NCBI RefSeq assembly: GCF_027571405.1
Contig: NZ_CP092968.1
Span: forward strand, 1,116,001 to 1,180,000
Source of the DNA: Methylocystis parvus OBBP
GTDB taxonomy: Bacteria > Pseudomonadota > Alphaproteobacteria > Rhizobiales > Beijerinckiaceae
Direction: 5' to 3'
DNA: 64,000 nucleotides
This document shows positions 1 through 7,862 of the stretch, in pieces (position 1 is the stretch's first letter; each line of letters opens with the position of its first letter). Under the pieces are notes generated by a model. It saw only the letters and a list, made by a program, of their open reading frames with translations. It had not been told where the DNA came from and ran no database searches. A program made the position numbers and the translations under genes.

Positions 1-135
1 ACCATTGGTGAGCCCGACCGGCGCAAAGGCGCGATCGAAGCGCCGCGCAAGCCGGCGCGCCGCCCTTTGCGTCGCGAGGCAAAGACAATTGTCGCGAACC
101 TCATATACGACCTCGATCGGCAGCTTCTTTGACAT
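1..135 (-). CDS. MarR-family transcriptional regulator, N-terminal part (runs off the left edge)
   Basis: The first 45 codons of a leftward gene start at the ATG complement of 133-135 and remain open to the edge. The product begins MSKKLPIEVVYEVRDNCLCL and continues with an Arg-rich helix (QRAARRLARRFDRAF) and then APVGLTNG. That is the layout of MarR-family winged-helix proteins, where a dimerisation helix is followed by a 'PLGLT' segment leading into the wing-helix DNA-binding domain. It is divergent from the VOC-family gene at 193, and a perfect 16-bp palindrome at 145-160 between them is the obvious operator. The DNA-binding domain itself lies outside the window, so the family call rests on the N-terminus and the context. 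Confidence 0.7.
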   Translation of the reverse strand, partial: MSKKLPIEVVYEVRDNCLCLATQRAARRLARRFDRAFAPVGLTNG

Positions 136-144
136 GAGCTTATT

Positions 145-160
145 ATGTTGATATCAACAT
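145..160. promoter_or_regulatory. Perfect 16-bp palindrome, probable MarR operator
   Basis: ATGTTGATATCAACAT is its own reverse complement. It lies between the divergent MarR-like gene (start 135) and the VOC-family gene (start 193), where a MarR dimer would repress both. An ATG at 145 is in frame with the downstream gene but forms part of this palindrome, which argues against its use as the start. Confidence 0.6.
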
Positions 161-192
161 TTATCGCGCCTGTCCAGATGCGAGGAGCCTTA

Positions 193-657
193 ATGAAAGC
201 CAAAGTCAGAACCTGTCTCGCCTTCAAGGATCAGGCGGAGGAAGCCGCGCGCTTTTATGTCTCGCTCATCCCCGGCTCGGAATTCGAGACCGCGTTCCGC
301 CCGGAGCCGACCGGTCCGGCGTTGATGGCGCTCTTCTCGCTCGCTGGAACGCCCTATCAGGCGCTGAATATGGGCGATTACGTCACGCTGAACGACGCGG
401 TGTCGATTTCCGTTGTGACGAAGGATCAGGAAGAGACCGACCGCTTATGGGAGGCCCTGCTCGCCGATGGCGGCGCTGAAAATCGCTGCGGATGGCTGAA
501 GGACCGTTTCGGCCTCTCCTGGCAGATCGTGCCGGAGGCCCTGCCCCGCCTGCTGACGGACCCCGACCGCGCCGCCGCCGGCCGGGCGATGCAGGCCATG
601 ATGGGCATGGTGAAGCTCGACGTCGCCGCGCTGGAGAAGGCCTTTCGCGGCGATTAG
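193..657 (+). CDS. VOC-superfamily protein of the PhnB / 3-demethylubiquinone methyltransferase-like type
   Basis: A 154-residue protein beginning MKAKVRTCLAFKDQAEEAAR. The pattern of a short first strand, then AEEAARFYVSLIPGSEF, later NMGDYVTLNDAVSISVVTKDQEETDRLWEALLADGG and CGWLKDRFGLSWQIVP, is the hallmark of PF06983-like glyoxalase-fold proteins. Members are mostly of unknown substrate; several are linked to detoxification. I chose the ATG at 193 because GAGGAG lies just upstream, whereas the in-frame ATG at 145 sits inside the palindromic operator. The divergent MarR gene suggests induction by a small ligand. The family is confident; the substrate is unknown. Confidence 0.82.
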   Translation: MKAKVRTCLAFKDQAEEAARFYVSLIPGSEFETAFRPEPTGPALMALFSLAGTPYQALNMGDYVTLNDAVSISVVTKDQEETDRLWEALLADGGAENRCGWLKDRFGLSWQIVPEALPRLLTDPDRAAAGRAMQAMMGMVKLDVAALEKAFRGD

Positions 658-693
658 CGGCGCAAGCGCCGAAGCGCGGCGTATCGCCGCGCG

Positions 694-885
694 TCAAGTG
701 ACGTCGACTTCGGACTGAACGACATGCTGGAGCGGCGTTCCTTCCGCGGTCAGCGTCATTCGCAGCTTGAGCTTGCCGCCCTCGACCCGGTGTTCTCGCA
801 CGACGCGCTCGATTTCGCGTTGCGAGGTGACGCCGACTTCCTTGAGAAATTTGCGAATGGCCATGTTGAAAGCGTCTTCGTTCAT
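694..885 (-). CDS. DUF6494-type small protein
   Basis: A 63-residue acidic/basic protein starting MNEDAFNMAIRKFLKEVGVT, followed by SQREIERVVREH and a strand-rich tail (GGKLKLRMTLTAEG). This matches the small conserved alphaproteobacterial family annotated DUF6494, whose function is unknown. There is no signal peptide or membrane segment, so it is cytoplasmic. It stands alone, convergent with the VOC gene and divergent from the PilZ gene. Longer antisense frames over the same bases have random-looking Arg/Pro-rich composition and are not coding. Confidence 0.75.
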   Translation of the reverse strand: MNEDAFNMAIRKFLKEVGVTSQREIERVVREHRVEGGKLKLRMTLTAEGTPLQHVVQSEVDVT

Positions 886-1065
886 CGCTGCGCTCCTTCC
901 CCGTCATGTTTAGCTAGCGCGCATGAGCGACGCGCAACCGGGCGAAGCCGCCGGAGGCGCCGCGCGTAACCATCTTCTCGAAAAATTGGGAACGAAAATA
1001 TCTAAGTAGGCTCGCATTAAGGGATTTTACCTAGCGTGGCCGCATCGGAAATTGCGGGGCGACGC

Positions 1066-1695
1066 ATGAGCCTTCATCCCACGACAGAGTCGTTTAGCGG
1101 GTATCTTCCAATCTTCACCAGTTCCGAACGCCGGCGCTTCCAACGGGTTCATATCGATCTCTTCGGTCGCAGCGTTCTCGAGTCCAAGGCTGAGCATCAC
1201 TGCAGAACGATCGACATCTCTCCCGGCGGCATGAGGCTGATGAGCACGGCCATGCCGCAAATTGGCGAAAACGTCACCGTCTATATTGACGCGCTGGGTC
1301 GCTTCCACGGACGCGTGGTGCGCGCCGCGCCCGATAGTTTCTCCATGACGATCAACGCATCGCCCGAGAAAAGGGAGATGCTGGCGGATAAGCTCACCTG
1401 GTTCGCCAACCGCATTGCGCTCAATCTCTCGGATCAGCGCCGGCACGAGCGCATCGAGCCGTTCCAGAAATTCGCCCTGCTCCGCCTCGACTCCGGCGTT
1501 GAACTCATCGTCAAGATCCGCGATCTTTCAGCTTCCGGCGTCGGCGTCGACTCCATATTTTCGCCGCCGGTCGGCGAGCGCGTCTCCATCGGCAAAACCT
1601 ACGGAAAAGTCGTCAGACATTTCGAGGGTGGATTCGCCGCGGAGTTCCTGACGCCCTTTCCCGAACATGCGATCGACGAGACGACGCGTCTTTAG
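1066..1695 (+). CDS. Tandem PilZ-domain protein, probable c-di-GMP sensor
   Basis: A protein of 209 residues with two PilZ modules. The first carries RRRFQR near residue 22 and DISPGG near residue 50. The second carries RRHER near residue 130 followed by DLSASG. These are the RxxxR and (D/N)xSxxG elements that bind c-di-GMP; the second module has Ala in place of the first Gly-adjacent residue but keeps the rest. There is no membrane segment and no catalytic domain, so it is probably a soluble effector for motility, envelope or polysaccharide control. A GTG at 1036 would add ten residues; I prefer the ATG at 1066, where family similarity begins. Confidence 0.82.
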   Translation: MSLHPTTESFSGYLPIFTSSERRRFQRVHIDLFGRSVLESKAEHHCRTIDISPGGMRLMSTAMPQIGENVTVYIDALGRFHGRVVRAAPDSFSMTINASPEKREMLADKLTWFANRIALNLSDQRRHERIEPFQKFALLRLDSGVELIVKIRDLSASGVGVDSIFSPPVGERVSIGKTYGKVVRHFEGGFAAEFLTPFPEHAIDETTRL

Positions 1696-1773
1696 CCTTG
1701 CGATCGTTCCGGCGTCATCCGGAACGATTGGCGCGCGTTACGCGAAACAGCGGCGGAGCGTTTGCCGCTGAGC

Positions 1774-3069
<1,296 letters not shown>

Positions 3070-3096
3070 GATCTTGTCTTCGCGCTTCAAAAAACG

Positions 3097-3127
3097 GAAA
3101 AAGCCCCGCGCGGTAACGCGAAGGGCT
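3097..3127 (-). terminator. Terminator-like hairpin in the purA leader (candidate attenuator)
   Basis: Read on the minus strand, AGCCC-TTCGCG, a TTAC loop, then CGCG-CGGGGCT is followed by TTTTCC and another T-run. This is a GC-rich stem plus U-tract lying between the likely purA promoter and its start codon. No minus-strand gene lies immediately upstream whose transcript it could end (the next, at 3823-4107, is separated by a plus-strand gene), so it may be a purA attenuator. The structure is visible in the sequence; the function is inferred. Confidence 0.4.
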
Positions 3128-3242
3128 CGTTACCGGCAGGGTTTAGCGCAGGAACGCCGGGCGGTAAAGACCCGCCGCGGGGCCGCCTCCGGAACTTCCC
3201 GCCGCCTCGCCGGTTGCCCGTGGGCAGGAGGAGGCCTCCCTT

Positions 3243-3695
3243 ATGACCGACGCGACCATAGCCGCCGACCGGGTCCAGAACCACACATCCGACGCCGTCA
3301 ACCGCATGATCCACGAGGAGATGCTGGAGCGGCTCGTCTATTTCGCGCTGCATCCCGGCCGCATTGGCGAGCGGCTCTCTGAGCTCGATCGCGAATGGGA
3401 CGTCGAGCGGGCGCTCGAGGCCAACGCCTCCACCGTCGCCCTCGCCGGTCTCGCGCTTGGCCTTCTCGGCGACCGGCGATGGCTCGCGATTCCGGTCGCC
3501 GTCGCGGGCTTTCTCCTTCAGCACGCCGTTCAAGGCTGGTGCCCGCCTCTGCCCGTGCTGCGGCGGCTCGGCTTTCGCACCAGCCATGAGATCGATCAGG
3601 AGCGCTATGCGCTGAAGGCGCTGCGCGGCGATTTCCAGAAAGTGGAGAAGGCGATGCTCCGTCTGCAGGAAACGCTGCGCGAGCACAGGGTCTAG
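3243..3695 (+). CDS. DUF2892 / YgaP-like transmembrane-domain protein
   Basis: This 150-residue protein has a soluble, helical N-terminus (about 1-58). A hydrophobic pair follows (STVALAGLALGLL, then LAIPVAVAGFLLQHAVQGW), next WCPPLPVLRRLGFRTSHEID and a charged C-terminal helix. The two-helix unit with its Trp-Cys-Pro-Pro turn is characteristic of the DUF2892 inner-membrane domain, best known fused to rhodaneses. No rhodanese domain is present here. AGGAGGCC 8-14 bases before the ATG is a strong ribosome-binding site. It is divergent from purA. The function is unknown. Confidence 0.8.
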   Translation: MTDATIAADRVQNHTSDAVNRMIHEEMLERLVYFALHPGRIGERLSELDREWDVERALEANASTVALAGLALGLLGDRRWLAIPVAVAGFLLQHAVQGWCPPLPVLRRLGFRTSHEIDQERYALKALRGDFQKVEKAMLRLQETLREHRV

Positions 3696-3822
3696 CCGCG
3701 CGCGGGGAAAGCCCGGGCCGGACGCTCCCCGCCAAACAAGGCTTTCAGACGGCGCGGGACGCAAGGGCTGGGCGAACGGAAATTCCTTCGCGAGGGCGCC
3801 GCGCCGCCGCGCTGAAGCGCCG

Positions 3823-4107
3823 CTACCGGCAAAGCGCGTCGAGACCGACATCGACGAGACGAACGAGCGCGATCGTCGTCGCGACGAGGCCGAGGATCGA
3901 TGCGCTGACGACCAGGACGTCGCAAAACGCCAGTTCCGGTTCGACAGGTAAAGCCGTGCGCTTCGGCTCGCATTCCACCCGGCGCCGCGGCGGATCGCCA
4001 GCGCTCGGCCCGCGCTGCGGGATGGCGACATCCCCGCGCCCATATGTCAGAAGCCTGCGCGCCATCGAAACCGGCGCCCCGCAATTGATCTCGATGATGA
4101 AGGGCAT
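3823..4107 (-). CDS. Hypothetical small protein with one C-terminal membrane helix
   Basis: A 94-residue ORF starting MPFIIEINCGAPVSMARRLL, with a polar, Arg/Pro-rich middle and a hydrophobic segment near the C-terminus (FCDVLVVSASILGLVATTIALVRLV). GGGGAA lies about eight bases upstream of the ATG complement of 4105-4107 and supports this start over one 22 codons further upstream. I recognise no family. It is flanked by an AT-rich stretch containing its probable promoter. The coding call is moderate because there is no homology support. Confidence 0.45.
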   Translation of the reverse strand: MPFIIEINCGAPVSMARRLLTYGRGDVAIPQRGPSAGDPPRRRVECEPKRTALPVEPELAFCDVLVVSASILGLVATTIALVRLVDVGLDALCR

Positions 4108-4189
4108 CACAAAATTCCCCGCCTGTCGTAGCCAACGCGCCACAGGCAAGAAGCGTGCGCAGAGGTCCTTCAATGTGGAAAATGAGATT

Positions 4190-4325
4190 TTCCTTGGCCT
4201 GATGCAAAACTTATCTGTTTATGCTATGTATAATCAGTTACGATCTAAGTTATATGTTTCAAATTCTACATATATTTGCAAATGCGGCCGCCATCATGCC
4301 AAAAATATATATTACGAATATTGAT
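4190..4325. other. AT-rich island without a recognisable gene
   Basis: About 135 bases with runs such as TTATATGTTTCAAATTC and CCAAAAATATATATTACG stand out strongly against the GC-rich surroundings. No ORF of convincing composition crosses it. It could be promoter DNA for the flanking genes or a trace of inserted DNA; the sequence alone does not decide. Confidence 0.35.
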
Positions 4326-4340
4326 CAGGCCGCTCCATCA

Positions 4341-4365
4341 ACGCGAGCGAAACGAAGCAATCCAG
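4341..4365 (+). repeat. Decayed copy of the dispersed 'GCGAGCGAAGCGAAGCAAT' repeat
   Basis: GCGAGCGAAACGAAGCAATC differs at one position from the core of the copy at 27149-27177. This repeat is very common between genes in Hyphomicrobiales. It lies in the 490-base intergenic region before the YqeB-like gene. Confidence 0.5.
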
Positions 4366-4511
4366 ATGGGCGCCGCCGTTCTTGATCGCGTCGCAGAGCG
4401 CAGTCCGTCGGACTGCAACCGCAAGACATGCAGGGATTGCGACAGGCGCGTTCGCAAGCAGACATTTTAAAACGGACGGAGCGCGTCCCTTTCCAACGCT
4501 GCAAAGCTCGA

Positions 4512-4540
4512 TACGCTATATATATCTACAACATCACGAT
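4512..4540. promoter_or_regulatory. Candidate ModE box upstream of the YqeB-like gene
   Basis: The left half-site is TACGCTATAT, then nine bases, then ACATCACGAT, whose complement reads ATCGTGATGT. The halves approximate the ATCGNTATAT ModE half-site, and the 10-9-10 spacing is identical to the two better boxes at 6393 and 6537. It lies 57 bases before the start at 4598. This is the weakest of the three boxes on its own. Confidence 0.45.
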
Positions 4541-4597
4541 GACCGCCGAGTTGGCCCGTCCCTTGCTCCGCTCCATGCGCGGACAAAGGGCCTCACC

Positions 4598-5464
4598 ATG
4601 GACGATCTCATCCCAAGCGGCTTTCTCTCGGACCGGACCGACCGGTTCGCCATCATACTCGGGACAAACGAGATCGCCTCGGCGATCGCCGTGCGGCTCT
4701 CCTGGGCGCGCTTCCGGGTCGTGTTGAGCCACGATCCTTTTCCGCCGGTCATCCGGCGCGGCATGGCCTTTCACGACGCGCTCTTCGACGATCGCGCGGA
4801 GGTCGACGGGATTGTCGGCGAGCGCGCCGACTCCGCGATCGAACTCGTCCACGCCCTCGCCGGTCCCGGACGCGTCGCCGTCACCCATCTTCCGCTGACG
4901 GATCTCATCACGCTGCGCAGTCCCACCATCGTCGTCGACGCGCGCATGCAGAAGCATCGCGTCACGCCCGATCTGCGCGGCGTGGCGCGGCTGGCCATCG
5001 GGATCGGCCCGAAATTCGGCGCGCGGACGAATTGCGACATCGCCATCGAGACGCATCCCAAGCGGACGGGCGATCTTGTCGCCGACGGCGAGACGCTGCT
5101 CGCCGACGGCGTCGCCCGCACGCTCGGCGGCGCGGGGAAGGAGCGCTTCATCTATTCGACTCGGGCAGGCGCATGGCGCACGCCGCTGGACATTGGCGGG
5201 ATGGTCTTCAAGGACTATGTCGTCGGCTATCTCGACGGACTGCCGCTGCGGGCGCCGATGGACGGCTATCTTCGCGGGATCGCGCGCGACGGCGCGCTGG
5301 CGCCCGGGGGCGTCAAGCTTGTCGAGATCGACCCGCGCAGGCGGCAGGCCTGCTGGACCGGGACGGACGAGCGCGGACGGGCGATTGCGGAGGCGGTCGT
5401 CGACGCGGTGGAGCGGACTCCCTTCCTGGACATCACCGCGAAGGCCCGGGCCTCCCTCCACTGA
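4598..5464 (+). CDS. YqeB/EF2563-type protein of the molybdenum hydroxylase system
   Basis: A 288-residue protein. A Rossmann-like start (FAIILGTNEIASAIAVRLSWARFRVVLS) is followed by PVIRRGMAFHDALFD, TIVVDARMQKHR, LAIGIGPKFGA and DIAIETHPKRTGDL. These match the conserved blocks of the EF2563/YqeB family, which accompanies molybdenum hydroxylases and is related to XdhC-like cofactor maturation proteins. The immediately following modE gene and the ModE-like box upstream agree with a molybdenum role. I start at the ATG 4598 (MDDLIPSGF); an ATG at 4382 would add 72 residues of poor composition and would overlap the box. The exact reaction is unknown. Confidence 0.72.
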   Translation: MDDLIPSGFLSDRTDRFAIILGTNEIASAIAVRLSWARFRVVLSHDPFPPVIRRGMAFHDALFDDRAEVDGIVGERADSAIELVHALAGPGRVAVTHLPLTDLITLRSPTIVVDARMQKHRVTPDLRGVARLAIGIGPKFGARTNCDIAIETHPKRTGDLVADGETLLADGVARTLGGAGKERFIYSTRAGAWRTPLDIGGMVFKDYVVGYLDGLPLRAPMDGYLRGIARDGALAPGGVKLVEIDPRRRQACWTGTDERGRAIAEAVVDAVERTPFLDITAKARASLH

Positions 5465-5547
5465 GGCGGGCGCGCGGCCCGTCTCTTTGACATTCGGCGA
5501 AATATGTCGAGATTGATGGCGTCAGCTTCGAGACGGACGCCTTGCGC

Positions 5548-6342
5548 ATGTCGCCCACGAGAAAAATCGACGCCCTCCTTGCGCTGCGCAGCGAGGGAAA
5601 GCTCCTCATCGGGCGCGACCGAATCAAGGTTCTCGAGGCCGTCGCCGAGCACAAGAGCATCTCCAAAGCCGCCAAGGCGGTCGGCTTCAGCTACAAGGCC
5701 GCGTGGGACGCGGTCACCGCCATCAACAATCTGCTTCCCAGCCCCGCTTTCGTGACGAAGGCCGGCGGCAAGAGCGGCGGCGGCGCGGAGGTCACGGCGG
5801 AAGGCCTGAAGCTGATCGAGACCTTCCACAAGCTGGAAGACCGGCTGTCCCGAATTTCGTCGATGATCGCGGCGGAAGGCCTGGATGGGCAGGACGATTT
5901 TCCGCTCTGGAGCCTCGGACTGCGCATCTCGGCGCGCAACCTGTTTCGCGCGGAAGTCGTCTCGGTCAAGAAATGGCCGGTCGACGTCGAAGTGACGCTG
6001 CAGATTTCCGGCGAACACAAAATCTACTCGGTGATCACCAATGACGGCGCGGAGGATCTCGATCTTCGTCCGGGCCGAAAAGTCGTCGCGCTGGTCAAAT
6101 CCTCCTTCGTCGAACTGGCCTCGTCCGGCCAGTCGTCCGACGATTCGCGAAATCTTTTCACTGGGGTCGTCTCCCGCCGCACCGACGCGGAGCGCAATTG
6201 CGAATTGCTGATCGACATCGGCGCAGGCAAAACCATGACGGCCGTCCTTCCCCGGCGCGACGTCGAGTCGATGGGCCTGGACGAAGGCAGCCAGGTGACC
6301 GCGCGCTTCGCGCCGGAGGACGTCATCCTCGCCGCCGACTGA
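5548..6342 (+). CDS. modE: ModE-type molybdate-responsive regulator
   Basis: ModE binds molybdate (or tungstate) and then DNA, usually repressing molybdate uptake. The 264-residue protein has an N-terminal winged HTH of the LysR-like ModE type (about 15-115; RIKVLEAVAEHKSISKAAKAVGFSYKAAWDAV and TAEGLKLIETFHKLE). Two Mop/TOBE molybdate-binding domains follow (SARNLFRAEVVSVKK...; SRNLFTGVVSRRT...). The length is normal for full ModE. I chose the ATG at 5548 over TTG 5542. It follows the YqeB-like gene by 83 bases, probably in one transcript. No modABC transporter is in the window. Boxes at 4512, 6393 and 6537 are its likely targets. Confidence 0.9.
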   Translation: MSPTRKIDALLALRSEGKLLIGRDRIKVLEAVAEHKSISKAAKAVGFSYKAAWDAVTAINNLLPSPAFVTKAGGKSGGGAEVTAEGLKLIETFHKLEDRLSRISSMIAAEGLDGQDDFPLWSLGLRISARNLFRAEVVSVKKWPVDVEVTLQISGEHKIYSVITNDGAEDLDLRPGRKVVALVKSSFVELASSGQSSDDSRNLFTGVVSRRTDAERNCELLIDIGAGKTMTAVLPRRDVESMGLDEGSQVTARFAPEDVILAAD

Positions 6343-6392
6343 GACCGCGCGTCACGCGCGCCTCCGGCCCGCTTTCCCTCATCAAATCGCCT

Positions 6393-6421
6393 ATCGCTAT
6401 ATTGAATGCGTATATAATGTG
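6393..6421. promoter_or_regulatory. Candidate ModE box 1 between modE and the uptake operon
   Basis: ATCGCTATAT, nine bases, ATATAATGTG. The left half is a perfect ATCGNTATAT half-site and the right half matches its complement except at the outer bases. It lies just after the modE stop and 120 bases before the substrate-binding protein gene. Confidence 0.55.
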
Positions 6422-6480
6422 TTGCCTCGCGGCAACAGGTCGCGAAGCTTTGCCGGAAAAGCCTTACTGAACGGCTTTTT
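6421..6480 (+). terminator. Hairpins with T-tract after modE
   Basis: GTTGCC-TCGC-GGCAAC forms a perfect six-base stem at 6421-6436. A second, weaker stem (AAGCC...GGCTT, 6459-6477) is followed by a T-run. Together they could end the yqeB-modE transcript before the next operon. Confidence 0.4.
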
Positions 6481-6536
6481 GTCTGCAATTTCAGCTAAAG
6501 CGTAATTGACAGCGTCTCGTCGTTTAATTTTATTTC

Positions 6537-6565
6537 ATCGTTATGTGCTTACATCATATAGCGAT
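6537..6565. promoter_or_regulatory. Candidate ModE box 2 overlapping the start of the substrate-binding protein gene
   Basis: ATCGTTATGT, nine bases, ATATAGCGAT. The two halves are complementary at eight of ten positions. The box covers the ATG at 6543, so a bound ModE dimer would block transcription or initiation, or else the true start is a later TTG at 6567. Confidence 0.6.
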
Positions 6566-7862
6566 CTTGCGTTCGCTCCGCCCCGCGCTCGCCGCCCCCG
6601 CCCTCCTCGTCTTCTGCGCGCTCGCGCCCGCGAATGGCGAGGAACGAAAGATCGTCGTCGTGACCAGCTTCCCCGAAGAGCTGACGACGCGCTACGAACA
6701 GGAATTCGAGAAGCGTCATCCGGGCGTCCACGTTCAATATGTCTGGAAGCAGTCGCGCGACGCGCTCGCCGAACTCAGCAAGCCCGAACAGGGCGGCGCG
6801 GACGTCTATTGGGCGCCGACGCTCGCAAACTTCTCTATATTGCGCGAGCGCGGCGCCTTCCGTCCCATCAAGGTCGAGCGCGCCGTTCTACCCGGCAAGC
6901 TCGCCAATCAGCGGATTTCCGATCCCGACGGCCGCTTCGAAGCCTTTGACGTCGCCGGCTATGGCGTGGCGATGAATGCGCCGCTGGCCGCGTCGGAGAA
7001 TCTCGCCGCGCCGAAGCGCTGGGCCGAACTCGCCAGGCCAGATTACGCGCGCCGGCTCGTCATGCCGATTCCCGCCAAGGTCGGCTTCTCGCCCGCGCTC
7101 TACGACATCTTTCTGCAAAGCGAAGGATGGGATGCGGGCTGGTCGCTCCTGAGCGAAATGGCGAGCGAAGCCGCCCTGCTCGATCAAGGCGCGCTGCCCA
7201 CCGCGCAAGTCAAAGAAGGCAAGGCCGTCTTCGGACTCACCATCGATTTCTTCGCCGTCAGCGCCAAGGCGAACGGCGCCCCGGTGGAGATGATCTATCC
7301 GGCGCGCACGGCCTTCCTGCCCGCTCATATCGCGATGACCGCGTCCTCGCCACATATCGACGACGCGCAGGCTTTCATCGACTTCGCCCTCTCCAAAGAC
7401 GGTCAGAAGCTGATGATGGAGCGCGACAGCATGCGCCATCCCGCGCGTCCCGACGCTTATGACGAAAAGCCCGCGGCGCTCGTCGATCCCTTCAAGCTGC
7501 CGAGCAATGTGATCCTCGACTATGATTTCGAGATCGGACGTCGCCGGCCGCCGCTCGTCACGCTCCTCTTCGATCTCGCCATCGTCGAAAATCACGCGCA
7601 GAACGCCGCGCTCTGGCGCGCCATCCACGCGGCGGAGAAGTCGGCGCCCGATGAAGCCCGCGCCAGGGCTCTAGCCGAAGCGCGTCAGTTCATGAGCTTC
7701 ATGCCGGTTTCGAATGTCGAGGCGCGCGACGTCGCCTTTCTCGGCAAGTTCGGATCGAGAGACGCGATCGATCCGGCGACGATCGCCAAATGGCGGGAAG
7801 AAATCGCGGCTTCCCGCCAGAAGGCGCGGGACGTTCTCGCCGGCCTCGGAGTCGCGCCGTGA
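6543..7862 (+). CDS. Periplasmic extracellular solute-binding protein (ABC-type)
   Basis: A 439-residue protein. A hydrophobic signal peptide (about LRPALAAPALLVFCALAPANG) is followed by ERKIVVVTSFPEELTTRYEQEFEKRHPG, a bacterial solute-binding protein family 1 opening. Later blocks are GADVYWAPTLANFSILRERG, AGYGVAMNAP and KDGQKLMMERDSMRHP. Related families bind ferric iron, polyamines, thiamine or organophosphates; the ligand here is not evident. No permease or ATPase gene adjoins it. It is followed with overlapping stop/start by a di-heme protein and then a TonB receptor, and two ModE-like boxes precede it, so a molybdenum-linked substrate is plausible. The start is uncertain because ATG 6543 lies inside box 2; TTG 6567 is the alternative. 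Confidence 0.82.
   Translation: MCLHHIAILRSLRPALAAPALLVFCALAPANGEERKIVVVTSFPEELTTRYEQEFEKRHPGVHVQYVWKQSRDALAELSKPEQGGADVYWAPTLANFSILRERGAFRPIKVERAVLPGKLANQRISDPDGRFEAFDVAGYGVAMNAPLAASENLAAPKRWAELARPDYARRLVMPIPAKVGFSPALYDIFLQSEGWDAGWSLLSEMASEAALLDQGALPTAQVKEGKAVFGLTIDFFAVSAKANGAPVEMIYPARTAFLPAHIAMTASSPHIDDAQAFIDFALSKDGQKLMMERDSMRHPARPDAYDEKPAALVDPFKLPSNVILDYDFEIGRRRPPLVTLLFDLAIVENHAQNAALWRAIHAAEKSAPDEARARALAEARQFMSFMPVSNVEARDVAFLGKFGSRDAIDPATIAKWREEIAASRQKARDVLAGLGVAP

Noticed and set aside
1015..1035. TTAA-spaced motif upstream of the PilZ gene considered as a CtrA site
   Set aside because: Only one TTAA half is intact and the spacing does not fit TTAA-N7-TTAA.
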